Part shown: positions 55,888 to 64,000 of the stretch, in pieces
Position numbering within the stretch: the stretch's first letter is position 1
Layout: every line of letters starts with the position of its first letter
Origin: Neochlamydia sp. S13
GTDB taxonomy: Bacteria; Chlamydiota; Chlamydiia; Chlamydiales; Parachlamydiaceae
NCBI RefSeq assembly: GCF_000648235.2
Contig: NZ_AP017977.1
Location: forward strand, 1,116,001 to 1,180,000
Direction of reading: 5' to 3'
Length of the DNA: 64,000 nt
The notes under the pieces: model-generated
Told to the model about the DNA's origin: nothing
The model's input: the letters and a program-made list of their open reading frames with translations, nothing else
Database searches by the model: none
Program-made: the position numbers and the translations under genes

Positions 55888-56571
55888 CTACTGAACTTTA
55901 TACTTTAATTTTTGAAAATAAAGAAATCTATTCACAAAATCTTCTGTTAAACCATTAAGAGTTTTAGTTAATAAATCGGAAAAATCTTTTTTTGGTGAAG
56001 TAATCAGCTCTTGTTTCTCCCAGGTAATTGCTTGATAAATAATTCCTTTTTCTAAAGAGACACGCTTTAGACTAACAGGTTCAAATAAACGACATGAACA
56101 GCTAGCAGTATAGAACTGATCGATAGAATCAACTAACACTAGTACATGAAACAGAGGTAAGAAAGGCTGGTTAGCTTCATGCAAAGTTGTTGAGCTAATC
56201 CCTATTCTGGCAAGTTTTTCTTGAATATGCCCTTTCACTTCTTCTTCATTAATGTCAAAATTCTTATTCTCGCCCTTCACTAGCTCTAAAGTTATGCGAA
56301 TATTTGGTTTTAAGTTATATAAATTATCGCTTCCCACCCACTGATTGTCTTTTAAACTTACGATCCCTGGCAAGGTAAAAGGGAAGCCCTCACTTGAAAT
56401 AGGATTTAAAGGCTTTTTAAAGGAAATAAGGGGAGCTTTTAATGATCCAGAAGCTTGAGCAGTAGAAATAGCCGAAGGATGGTGATTAATTGAAGAAGAA
56501 GGTGGATTTGCACACACCATACTCGCCTTCAAATGCACCGCTAAAATAAAAGCATAAACTATTCTTACCAT
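55888..56571 (-). CDS. Exported hypothetical protein (227 aa)
   Basis: A signal peptide-like N-terminus (MVRIVYAFILAVHLKASMVC, then ANPPSSS) is followed by ~200 soluble residues of mixed character (NIRITLELVKGENKNFDINE, EEVKGHIQEKLARIGISSTT). I do not recognise a family. The stretch with VKGHIQEKLARIGI and later FHVLVLVDS might be a short alpha/beta sensor-like domain. It lies 16 bp after the 218-aa gene, so the two form an operon. Confidence 0.6.
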   Translation of the reverse strand: MVRIVYAFILAVHLKASMVCANPPSSSINHHPSAISTAQASGSLKAPLISFKKPLNPISSEGFPFTLPGIVSLKDNQWVGSDNLYNLKPNIRITLELVKGENKNFDINEEEVKGHIQEKLARIGISSTTLHEANQPFLPLFHVLVLVDSIDQFYTASCSCRLFEPVSLKRVSLEKGIIYQAITWEKQELITSPKKDFSDLLTKTLNGLTEDFVNRFLYFQKLKYKVQ

Positions 56572-56587
56572 AGACTTCCTTAAAATA

Positions 56588-57244
56588 TTAGTTTTTCGTA
56601 GAAAAAGACAACAGACTAGGAGAGCTATCTTTATTTATTTTAAAGGATTTAAAGAAGTATTCGAATTCTAAGCTAGGATCAGCTGCCGATTTAGACAATA
56701 CGGATAAAACATACAGTTTGTTTTTAGCTAAAAAGGCACGTCCTTTAATAGTATAAGACTCATTAGTAATTAAAAATTCTACATTTTTAATATCCTCTAG
56801 GCTTCCTTGCTGAAACTTTTCTAATCTGTTTCCTGGGTTTGATACCACCATATCATCGACAATATTTTTTAAAGCCTTTTCACTATCTCGTATTTTGTTA
56901 ACGTCTAAAAAGGATATTACGCTAATCATAAAGACATGATCATTATTTTCTGAGACATACATCTCATATTGCTTAGATTCTTTAGTTTTACTATCTAAGG
57001 CCCGATCGGTAGCGTGCTGGGGTATAGTAGGAAATTTTGAAGTAAAGCTTTTGGAAGCTGGTATATAATCTATCCACCCTTCAAGGACAGGTTCAGAAAC
57101 GCTGCTATTTTCTTTATAGGAATTCTTTGAAGCCAAAAACATGTCGTCTACAATATTTTTTCCGTATCCATACAAAGTAAAAGCTCCAATTAAACTTACA
57201 ATAATACTACCCACTAGAAAACTTTTGAACATAGACCATCCCAT
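56588..57244 (-). CDS. Membrane-anchored hypothetical protein (218 aa)
   Basis: One N-terminal membrane segment (MFKSFLVGSIIVSLIGAFTL) is followed by a periplasmic domain with FTSKFPTIPQHATDRALDSK, EQYEMYVSE-like residues and RAFLAKNKLYVLSVLSKSAA. The pattern F-x-x-x-FP-x-x-P, then an ability to read y-x-V-x-x-x-x, then F-x-S-F-K resembles small PsbP-like or DUF domains in Chlamydiae and planctomycetes. That likeness is weak. It leads the two-gene operon with the 227-aa protein. Confidence 0.6.
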   Translation of the reverse strand: MGWSMFKSFLVGSIIVSLIGAFTLYGYGKNIVDDMFLASKNSYKENSSVSEPVLEGWIDYIPASKSFTSKFPTIPQHATDRALDSKTKESKQYEMYVSENNDHVFMISVISFLDVNKIRDSEKALKNIVDDMVVSNPGNRLEKFQQGSLEDIKNVEFLITNESYTIKGRAFLAKNKLYVLSVLSKSAADPSLEFEYFFKSFKINKDSSPSLLSFSTKN

Positions 57245-57541
57245 CCACTTGTTGTATGATTAAATTTTTTTATAACGGATCCCTCATAATGCTACAACAA
57301 AAATAAGAAAAGAAAAATTTTTGCTATTTTTATCCGCAGAGAATGCTAGCTAAATTTACTTTACGTCTTTAAAAATAATTCATTTGCTTTGAATGATAAG
57401 TGGATAGATTTAAATAAATTAATTAATTGAAAAACAAGGCTTTTATCTTTAATTTTAAGCTTGCTGGAAAGAATAGTTGCTTGACTTGTACTTTAATAGA
57501 CCTTGCACACCGTCTGGTTTTGCAGGAGGAGGAGGATTGAT

Positions 57542-59137
57542 ATGAAAGAAAATTTTTCTTTACTCGCACTCATTATATTTTTGCTTTCAGCTTGCCAAAA
57601 TGAAAAGGTGCCTAAAAAACAAGAAGCTATACTTAGATTGGCTTACGAGGAGTCTCCCTCCAGCATGGACCCACGCTATCCAGCTAATTTAATTACTAAA
57701 AATCTTTTGCATATGCTCTATGAGGGTTTGATGAAGATAGATCATCAAGGCAACGTTATCCCAGCAGTAGCCCTATCTGTAGAAGTATCTGCTGATTTAA
57801 AAACTTATACTTTTGTCCTCAAGGATACAAAATGGAGTGATGGCACTCCTTTAACAGCAAAAGATTTCGAACAATCATGGATGAGTGTTTTACTCCCTTC
57901 TTTTCCAAGCAAAAATCTTGATCTACTCTATATAATTAAAGGTGCCAAGGCATTTAAAGAAGGAAGTGGCTCTGCAGAAGCAGTAGGCATTAAAGCGTTA
58001 GATTCTAAGCATCTAATGATCCAGCTGGAAAATCCTACTCCTTATTTTTTAAAGGCAGTAACCACCCCTCTGTATTTTCCCGTTCATCCTTCTCTAGGAT
58101 TCCTCCAGAAAAAGGAAAATTATCCCTTAGTAACTAATGGCCTCTTTAAAGTTAGAGAATGGAAACCCTCAGAAAAAATTGTTCTCGTTAAAAATTCCAG
58201 TTATTGGGATGCAAAAGTGGTCGCTATCGACGCTGTGGTCTTGTCGGCGATGGATGGAAACAAAGCTTACAAAATGTTTGAAAGAGGAAAGGTGGATTAT
58301 GTGGGCTCCCCTTTAAGCCATTTACCCTTACAGGCTGTGCCGACCTTAAAACACCAAGATCTATTAAAGATTAAGCCTGCAGCAATTATGCATGGGCTAC
58401 ACTTCAATACAAAAGCTAACTTCCTAAGCAATGTCAAAATACGTAAAGCTTTTAACATGGCCCTAAATAGAAAAGTTATTGCTGAGCTGGCTACCCAAGG
58501 AACTAACTTGCCTGCAACAGGGATAATTCCACCCCTAGAAGATTGGGAAGCTATAAACTACTCTCAAGACAATGATCTTCCAGCAGCTTGGCAATTATTT
58601 CAAGAGGCTTTACAAGAAATGGAAATGGATAAAGATTCTCTCCCTCAGCTTACCTTAACTTATGCTAATACAGACATGCAAGGAACAATTGCTCAAGCTG
58701 TGCAGCAGCAGTGGAATCATGCATTTGGTTTTACCATTCAGCTACAAAAGCAAGAACCTGAAGTTTTCGCCCAATATATTGAAAAAGGAGATTACCAAAT
58801 CACGTTGAATTCATGGGGTACAAGATTTAGTGATCCTCTAGGTTTTTTAGAAAACTTTAATTATAAAATTTACAATCTCACCCTTAGCCAGAACGAAAAC
58901 GCAAAATATCTTGATTTATTAGCTTCTTCTTACTTGGAAAAAGATAGCGATACACGCAGAAAATATTTAGAAAATGCTGAAAAACTTCTTATGGACTCCA
59001 TGCCTATTGCTCCTTTGCTTTTTGGTTCTTTCCCTTATGCAGAAAGCGAGAATTTAGGAGGTATAGGCCTATCAGACATAGGGATTTTAGACATTAAATA
59101 TGTCTTTTTAAAAGATATAAATGAGGGTCCCCCTTAA
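57542..59137 (+). CDS. oppA: Peptide ABC transporter substrate-binding lipoprotein (OppA-like)
   Basis: The 531-aa protein has a lipoprotein signal with the lipobox LLSAC (Cys18) and belongs to the family 5 solute-binding proteins: LRLAYEESPSSMDPRY, LTKNLLHMLYEGLMKID-like region, YTFVLKDTKWSDGTPLTAKD, NPTPYFLK and the C-terminal PIAPLLFG. OppA delivers oligopeptides to the OppBCDF importer; the permease genes are not in this window. The ATG at 57542 is chosen because GGAGGAGG lies just before it and because the lipobox then falls at a normal distance; a frame extending to 57503 adds a charged leader. Confidence 0.93.
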   Translation: MKENFSLLALIIFLLSACQNEKVPKKQEAILRLAYEESPSSMDPRYPANLITKNLLHMLYEGLMKIDHQGNVIPAVALSVEVSADLKTYTFVLKDTKWSDGTPLTAKDFEQSWMSVLLPSFPSKNLDLLYIIKGAKAFKEGSGSAEAVGIKALDSKHLMIQLENPTPYFLKAVTTPLYFPVHPSLGFLQKKENYPLVTNGLFKVREWKPSEKIVLVKNSSYWDAKVVAIDAVVLSAMDGNKAYKMFERGKVDYVGSPLSHLPLQAVPTLKHQDLLKIKPAAIMHGLHFNTKANFLSNVKIRKAFNMALNRKVIAELATQGTNLPATGIIPPLEDWEAINYSQDNDLPAAWQLFQEALQEMEMDKDSLPQLTLTYANTDMQGTIAQAVQQQWNHAFGFTIQLQKQEPEVFAQYIEKGDYQITLNSWGTRFSDPLGFLENFNYKIYNLTLSQNENAKYLDLLASSYLEKDSDTRRKYLENAEKLLMDSMPIAPLLFGSFPYAESENLGGIGLSDIGILDIKYVFLKDINEGPP

Positions 59138-59462
59138 TCTTTTAAGCCTATTATTAACTTTAGCAATAAGCCTAAAAAGGCAGTCCTGATCAAAAGGAAA
59201 GGCTTTTTCACTTACTCCCCGTCCATTTAAAGGGGTTGCTTCAAGATAACTACATAAGCAGCTGTTTAAAAACATTGGACAAGGTTTTCTAAATTTTATC
59301 TTTTTATTTAGAGATCTCCTTTTTGTCCTCAAAAAGCTTTTCCTTTACTTCAATTAAAATATATCTATCACTTTTTTCTGCTATTACGGCCTATTGCCTC
59401 CCCCCTCCTTGCCTAGTTTAGAATATCTTTATAAAAATCTTCTCCTAAGCGTTAAAGCTTGC
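59138..59462 (+). other. Spacer between convergent genes
   Basis: About 325 bp between oppA and pfp, which converge. No gene and no clean terminator hairpin found. Confidence 0.35.
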
Positions 59463-61115
59463 CTATCTACTATTTTTGTTCATTAGAGTAAAAGGCTTAC
59501 TATGGGTGATTTCCTCAGGGCCAAAAAACTGCATAGGGCCAGGATTGATATAATCATCATTTAAGCGCCATTTGACACTTTCTTGCTTAAAATAATTAAA
59601 GATAGGGCTTGTTAATTCGACTAATGCTTTTTTAATCACCGGCTTAGTTTTTCCATGACGTTCTTCTAAATGAATCATAGAAACAAGAGGTACACCACAA
59701 AGTTCCCAATTTTCTATAGGCTCATTCAATTTTTGTATGCATGCCATATAGCCAGTTGCTCCCGCCTGAATCAATAATGTAGCTAGATGACCTAAGGTAT
59801 AACAGTATTGGCTATCGAAATTAGAAGGTAAGCAAGCGCGACCTTCATAACCGCAAAATAGAGGCTGAGGATTAAATTTTACCACGGAAGAATGTTGAGC
59901 TAATCGTTTTGTTAACTCTTGGCGGACAGTTTCAATAAGAAGACGCTCGGTATCAATTTTAGCTACTTGTACATTGCCATGAGGGTCACGATCCAGCAAT
60001 AGCTGCATTTGAATATCTTCGGGTAAAGTTTGTAAGCTTTGCTGAGCTTTTAAAGAAAGAAAAGATTTAATATAATTAATTTTTTCTTGGTTAGGTATTA
60101 AAGATTCAATTTTTTCAGCATACATTTGCTTTGTGCTTAAGAGGGTATTCAATTCTTTGATTAGGATTTTGTATTCTGGAATAAATTCAATAAGCCCTTC
60201 AGGGATCAATATGGCGCCATAGTTTTTGCCACTTTTAGCACGTTCAATTATTAAGTCCGCTATTATATGGGTAATATCTTGAAGAGTCCATCCTTGCGCT
60301 TCAACTTCTTCTCCAATAAGAGCCAAATTGGGGTGGGTGTTCAGAGCCACTTCTAGCACAATATGAGAAGCTGTTCGCCCCATAAGCTTGATAAAAAATG
60401 TATATTTTTCTGCCGATAAAGCATCGACAAGAATATTTCCTACAAATTCAGAATATGTTTTTGTGGCCGAATCAAACCCAAAAGAAAGTTCAATAAATTC
60501 ATTTTTTAAATCCCCATCAATTGTCTTGGGTACACCAATTACTTTAGTAGCCATTCCCTGGCTTAAAAAATACTCTGCAAGCAAAGCGGCATTTGTATTA
60601 GAGTCATCCCCACCCACAATAACCAAACCATCGAGCTTTAAATCTTTTACTGTTTGAGCAGCTGCTAAAAATTGCTGTGAGGTTTCTATCTTTGTCCTAC
60701 CTGCTCCAATTAAATTAAAGCCCCCTTGATTACGATAAGAAGCTAAAACTTCCGCATTAATTTCTATATATTTATTTTTAACGATACCATCGGGTCCTCC
60801 TAAAAATCCAAAGAGCTGGCTATCAACATGCAATTTTTTTAAAGAATCAAACAACCCAGAAGCAATATTGTGTCCTCCGGCTGCTTGACCTCCAGAAAAC
60901 ACAAAGCCTATACGCATAGGAAATTGTTCTTGAATTTGGCTCTTTGCGACTTTTAAGTGAGGTCGCTGATAAGTATGGGGAAAGAGATGTGCTAAGGCAG
61001 AATCTTTCACCACTAAATTGCCGGTAGGAATAAGAGCAAGTGAATGGATGTCATTTAATAAAGGCGGTAACAAAGGTTGGTATTCCATGCGGATTTTCTG
61101 TAAAGTACTAGGCAT
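59463..61115 (-). CDS. pfp: PPi-dependent 6-phosphofructokinase (long form)
   Basis: The 550-aa protein phosphorylates fructose-6-phosphate using pyrophosphate. It has FVFSGGQAAGGHNIASG, IVGGDDSNTNAALLAEYF (the Asp after GGD, in place of Gly, excludes ATP), GVPKTIDGDLKN with the PPi-type Lys and the catalytic Asp, and IKLMGRTASHIVLEVAL. This long-type (about 550-aa) PFP is typical of plants, spirochaetes and Chlamydiae. The alpha/beta hydrolase gene lies 35 bp upstream on the same strand, as in Chlamydia, so they are probably co-transcribed. Confidence 0.95.
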   Translation of the reverse strand: MPSTLQKIRMEYQPLLPPLLNDIHSLALIPTGNLVVKDSALAHLFPHTYQRPHLKVAKSQIQEQFPMRIGFVFSGGQAAGGHNIASGLFDSLKKLHVDSQLFGFLGGPDGIVKNKYIEINAEVLASYRNQGGFNLIGAGRTKIETSQQFLAAAQTVKDLKLDGLVIVGGDDSNTNAALLAEYFLSQGMATKVIGVPKTIDGDLKNEFIELSFGFDSATKTYSEFVGNILVDALSAEKYTFFIKLMGRTASHIVLEVALNTHPNLALIGEEVEAQGWTLQDITHIIADLIIERAKSGKNYGAILIPEGLIEFIPEYKILIKELNTLLSTKQMYAEKIESLIPNQEKINYIKSFLSLKAQQSLQTLPEDIQMQLLLDRDPHGNVQVAKIDTERLLIETVRQELTKRLAQHSSVVKFNPQPLFCGYEGRACLPSNFDSQYCYTLGHLATLLIQAGATGYMACIQKLNEPIENWELCGVPLVSMIHLEERHGKTKPVIKKALVELTSPIFNYFKQESVKWRLNDDYINPGPMQFFGPEEITHSKPFTLMNKNSR

Positions 61116-61150
61116 AAAAGCTCCTGCTCTATAAATTACTATTTATTTCT

Positions 61151-61945
61151 TCACAATGTGGCTTTAAACCAATTGACTGTTTCAGCAATAACTAACTCTT
61201 GATCATTTTTATGGGTAAAATGATGGTCCCCTTTTGGTATTTTTATAAATTTAGAGGTTGCTCGCGCAGTTGAGCGTTTATTTTCATATAGGTTTGCATG
61301 ATCTACTTTAACCACGCTATCTTTTAGCCCGTGGATATGCAACAAAGGCACATCGGCTAAGGCTTCTAAAGTAGGTGCTAGATCAACATTGAAGAACTCC
61401 TCAAAAAATATAGGGCTACCTTGTTGTCCCTCAATGCTTAGCAATTGTTCGCGTACCTTTGCAGGTGTATGAACGTCATGGAAAATACGCCAGGCCTCTT
61501 GCCACTGTGCTGTGTTGTATAGAGGAGCCCATAAAGCAAGGCTTTTAATGTTCTTATGCGAGTGCGCTGCCATAAGAGCTATTGCCGCACCGAAAGAGCG
61601 GCCCATAACACCTAGACGATAAGGATCAATACGCGCATGCTTTTGCAAATAGCTTAAGCTGGCGCCGGCATCTTTTAACAATCCTTTCACACTTGCTTCG
61701 CAAAAATCTCCATCGCTATCGCCACAACCTCGAAAGTCTATACGAAGGGATGCTATTCCCCTCTTTGCTAATTCTTTAGCTAAAGTAACAGCAGTGCGAA
61801 AACGGCCTATCTTATTCCCTGCTAAACCATGGCACATTAAAATACCAGGAACTTTTTCTCCCTTTAAAGGAAGGTGTAAAACACCAAAGAGCTTGTATCC
61901 TTCCACTTCAAGAACGATAGCTTCTTTCTCCTCTACTCTTTCCAT
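61151..61945 (-). CDS. Alpha/beta hydrolase (serine hydrolase)
   Basis: The 264-aa protein has the alpha/beta hydrolase core: the oxyanion region ILMCHGLAGNKIGRF, the nucleophile elbow GVMGRSFGAAIAL (G-x-S-x-G with Ser in GRSFG), the Asp region LHIHGLKDSVV and the His in KGDHHFTHKND. RIDFRGCGDSDGDF marks the esterase/acylpeptidase-like subgroup. The substrate is not known. It lies directly upstream of pfp in the chlamydial order. Confidence 0.88.
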   Translation of the reverse strand: MERVEEKEAIVLEVEGYKLFGVLHLPLKGEKVPGILMCHGLAGNKIGRFRTAVTLAKELAKRGIASLRIDFRGCGDSDGDFCEASVKGLLKDAGASLSYLQKHARIDPYRLGVMGRSFGAAIALMAAHSHKNIKSLALWAPLYNTAQWQEAWRIFHDVHTPAKVREQLLSIEGQQGSPIFFEEFFNVDLAPTLEALADVPLLHIHGLKDSVVKVDHANLYENKRSTARATSKFIKIPKGDHHFTHKNDQELVIAETVNWFKATL

Positions 61946-62229
61946 TGAAATCTTTCCTTTACATTCAAGCAGGTTAAAAGCAAAGCCTCTGAGAGCTGCG
62001 ACTTATACTTCAATTAACTAATTACAGCGCATAGCTCATCTAATAATTTCCTAGCGATATAGACAGGAAGAATGCAGATGCATGGCCTGCCTGGTAATTA
62101 TTTAGCAAGACCCCTAATATATTGCCCTTAATGCGTACAAGTACAATAAAAAGTAGATATGCTTTAGATGCAATGCCTCTTTCTTCTTCTTAAGCAATCT
62201 GATTTACCTTTAATTGCACGCCTCAATCG
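61946..62229 (+). other. Spacer upstream of the hydrolase
   Basis: No gene supported; it contains promoters for the minus-strand hydrolase-pfp pair. Confidence 0.35.
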
Positions 62230-62379
62230 TTAGTTTTTTTCTTTTTTCTTCACTTTTGCAATTAAATTGTCTCCAAATGTTTTATATATTACGTCTATAG
62301 GCCCGGCTGTCAACAAAAAGATGCAATTATTATCTTTAGCGGATGAAACCAACGAGCTAGCAGCTCTATAAATAAACAT
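62230..62379 (-). CDS. Possible 49-aa protein
   Basis: A short frame from the ATG at 62379 reads MFIYRAASSLVSSAKDNNCI, then FLLTAGPIDVIYKTFGDNLI, and ends in a lysine-rich tail. Its composition is protein-like but no Shine-Dalgarno sequence is clear and I know no homologue. It may be the remnant of a longer gene. Confidence 0.25.
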   Translation of the reverse strand: MFIYRAASSLVSSAKDNNCIFLLTAGPIDVIYKTFGDNLIAKVKKKEKN

Positions 62380-62557
62380 TAAAAAACATTTTGCTGGGAC
62401 TAAACTTCTTGATTTTAACTACAAATGAGGTCTTAACTCTAGCGAGGTAGAAATAAGAGTGGCTTTATTATTTCTTACTGTCAATTGAGCGCACTCATCT
62501 ATAGCTATCAGAAGAATACTATTTCCTAGCCACCTTGAAAAAATGGTGCATTATTTA

Positions 62558-62875
62558 TTAATTAATCGATTTAGTAAATCTTTGTTTAAAGGACCCGTCA
62601 AGTATATCCTTTGAAAGACCGTTAGCGTTATTAATACTTTTTACGACCTGATCAATATCCAGCATGGCTTGGTAAGCCTAATCTTCTTTCTTAAAGATTC
62701 AAAGGATTTTATGAGTAGTAGAAGAGGCATTTAAAAGCCGATCAAACAATTCTTTTTCAACAGCATAAATTTTTTCCACATTAGATAGCCTATCCAATCT
62801 GCTTTTTACGCTTGTATCATGGCTAAAAGTTCTTTTATTGGTGCTACCTATGCTATTTTCCTTTATATATTCCAC
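62558..62875 (-). pseudogene. Decayed gene downstream of the LMF-like gene
   Basis: From a GTG at 62875 with GGAAGG just before it, one frame reads VEYIKENSIGSTNKRTFSHD, SRLDRLSNVEKIYAVEKELF, DRLLNASSTTHKIL. It then has a TGA and, eight codons on, a TAG, and continues AYQAMLDIDQVVKSINNANG to a TAA at 62558. The protein-like composition persists through both stops, so this is a recently broken gene of unknown family with coiled-coil character. It begins about 17 bp after the LMF stop and was probably in its operon. Confidence 0.55.
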
Positions 62876-62891
62876 ACAGCCTTCCTATATT

Positions 62892-64000
62892 TTAACTTTT
62901 ACTCACAGGAGGCAAATAAATGCCTACATAGTGACGCTTCCACCAATTGCCTGACTCTTTTTTCTCTTGAAGTGTTGTAAAATGGTATTCATAGAGATTA
63001 GCTCGCATATATGTAGGAGGCTTATCAGGAAAAGGATTATTTTTCATCAATTTTACAACTTCTGGCGAGTTTTCCATTAATCGATAGATAAAACGTGTAA
63101 ACCAGGGATTGTGTTTAACTTCTCCAAGGGCAGCAAACCAAAGCTGCCAGTCTAATCGCGGCTGATAAGGTGCTGCCGGGCGAGGAGAAATTTTAAGATT
63201 CCCAGGCTTCCATTTAAATTCATATATTTTCCATGTCCTACCATCCTCACTTCCTTGCACTTCAATTTCATAACGCCGAGTAACCATACATGAAAACAGG
63301 CCATATTTATTGACAAGATAAAACGGACTTATTATAGCAAAAACCCGCTCTACCGAAGGTAAAGAGCGAAAAAGCTGGACAAGTTGGAAAAAATTTAGCA
63401 CGATCAAAGATATGGCTGAGATAGAGACCCAAAGAGAAGTAAATAGTTCTCTTGGAGAATTAGAAAGCGGGAGGTAGGGTTGCAGCCACGGCAAATAATT
63501 ATCTTCCAAAAGCATAAAACTAAGCGCAATAGTAAGCCCATTAAAAAAAGTAAAATTACCTGTTAAGATTAGGATCGATTGGAACAATACAAGGATAAGA
63601 AAGGTATAAACTCTGAAGTCTGGATTAGTAAAAATAAAGAAAGGTAAAATAATTTCAAAAAAGAAGACAGCAAGCGTGGATAGTTGAGATAACCATTTGG
63701 GTTGATGATGAAGGAAATAAGCTATTTTATTAGGAAGCGGCTGCGTTTCATAATGATATTGCATGGCAGATAAATTCCTCCATTCCTGGCTCCCTAATAG
63801 AAATTTCACTATCCCTGAAGAAAACATTAAACGAAAAAGAATAACCCACAATAAGAATACAGCAATAGGTAAAGGAGGCGATTGTAAAGATAAAAGGAAA
63901 CCGGCAAACCCTACTTCTATCAATAAAACATCCCATTGAAAAGACAAAAAATAAAGAGAAGGAGAAACATAAGATAAATATAATAAACAAAGAATAAAGA
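62892..64000 (-). CDS. Lipase maturation factor (LMF1)-like membrane protein, 5' end outside window
   Basis: The frame is open to the window edge. The sequence before the apparent TTG start (YLSYVSPSLYFLSFQWDVLL, then IEVGFLLS) matches the LMF family motif YLSxxxxGxxFLSFQWDxLLLExGF. It continues with LLWVILFRLMFSSGIVKFLL, multiple membrane segments, and the family's C-terminal signature EFKWKPGNLKISPRPAAPYQ, PRLDWQLWFAALGE, NPWFTRFIYRLMENSPEVVK. In animals LMF1 assists lipase folding in the ER; the bacterial role is unknown. At least 369 residues are inside the window. Confidence 0.9.
   Translation of the reverse strand, partial: FILCLLYLSYVSPSLYFLSFQWDVLLIEVGFAGFLLSLQSPPLPIAVFLLWVILFRLMFSSGIVKFLLGSQEWRNLSAMQYHYETQPLPNKIAYFLHHQPKWLSQLSTLAVFFFEIILPFFIFTNPDFRVYTFLILVLFQSILILTGNFTFFNGLTIALSFMLLEDNYLPWLQPYLPLSNSPRELFTSLWVSISAISLIVLNFFQLVQLFRSLPSVERVFAIISPFYLVNKYGLFSCMVTRRYEIEVQGSEDGRTWKIYEFKWKPGNLKISPRPAAPYQPRLDWQLWFAALGEVKHNPWFTRFIYRLMENSPEVVKLMKNNPFPDKPPTYMRANLYEYHFTTLQEKKESGNWWKRHYVGIYLPPVSKS

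Overview
The window looks like a chromosomal segment of an amoeba-associated (environmental) chlamydia, most likely a Parachlamydiaceae member such as Parachlamydia, Protochlamydia or Neochlamydia. This rests on four things seen here: the kdsB-pyrG-ruvX order shared with Chlamydia, a long PPi-dependent phosphofructokinase beside an alpha/beta hydrolase, many eukaryote-like repeat proteins (LRR, ankyrin, NACHT-HEAT), and AT-rich spacers full of decaying insertion sequences. The genus is inference; no rRNA or tRNA gene was recognised.

Layout. 1-4165 (minus strand) is core: ruvX (partial), pyrG, kdsB and a YihY/BrkB membrane protein. 4166-9174 is a graveyard of toxin-antitoxin genes and IS elements: an orphan Phd-type antitoxin, a wrecked HigBA-type pair, a DUF4143 ATPase, fragments of IS5- and IS701-type transposases, and one intact-looking HigB/HigA-like pair. 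9574-24307 (plus strand) is an accessory block: a 261-aa unknown, a transposase relic, a 315-aa membrane protein, a 497-aa leucine-rich repeat protein, a 2263-aa ankyrin protein starting 26 bp after it, and a 1142-aa SecA-like motor. Directly behind the SecA-like gene lies a ~112-bp MITE-like repeat split by a complete group II intron, followed by the C-terminal relic of a HEAT-repeat protein. Two further copies of the repeat, without intron, lie at 27958-28069 and 29464-29574.

26473-43092 mixes small unknown genes, two secreted LEA-like repeat paralogues, DedA, a complete IS5-family element with a textbook programmed frameshift, the lemA-htpX pair, DoxX, a secreted FN3-containing 844-aa protein, a coiled-coil candidate effector, and a cation-efflux/DUF2937 pair. 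43093-47148 is a 1351-aa AsmA/DUF748-like protein. 47149-54385 holds transposase and reverse-transcriptase relics around a two-gene unit: a 756-aa protein with a nucleotidyltransferase-like motif, then a 1216-aa NACHT-HEAT protein. 54386-64000 returns to ordinary genes: two duplicated RRM proteins, two exported unknowns, an OppA-like lipoprotein, pfp, an alpha/beta hydrolase and a lipase-maturation-factor-like membrane protein cut by the window edge.

The best candidate for something undescribed is the 756-aa/NACHT junction. The NACHT frame has no ATG and no ribosome binding site. It is open back past the stop codon of the upstream gene in the -1 frame. The heptamer C CCA AAG sits immediately before that stop, and 7 nt further on begins a perfect 8-bp stem. 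This is the architecture of a -1 programmed ribosomal frameshift, which would fuse the two proteins into a ~1994-aa NACHT (NLR-like) protein. The second candidate is the LRR / giant ankyrin / SecA-like cluster, in which a SecA-type motor with all core helicase motifs is encoded beside two large host-interaction-type repeat proteins.
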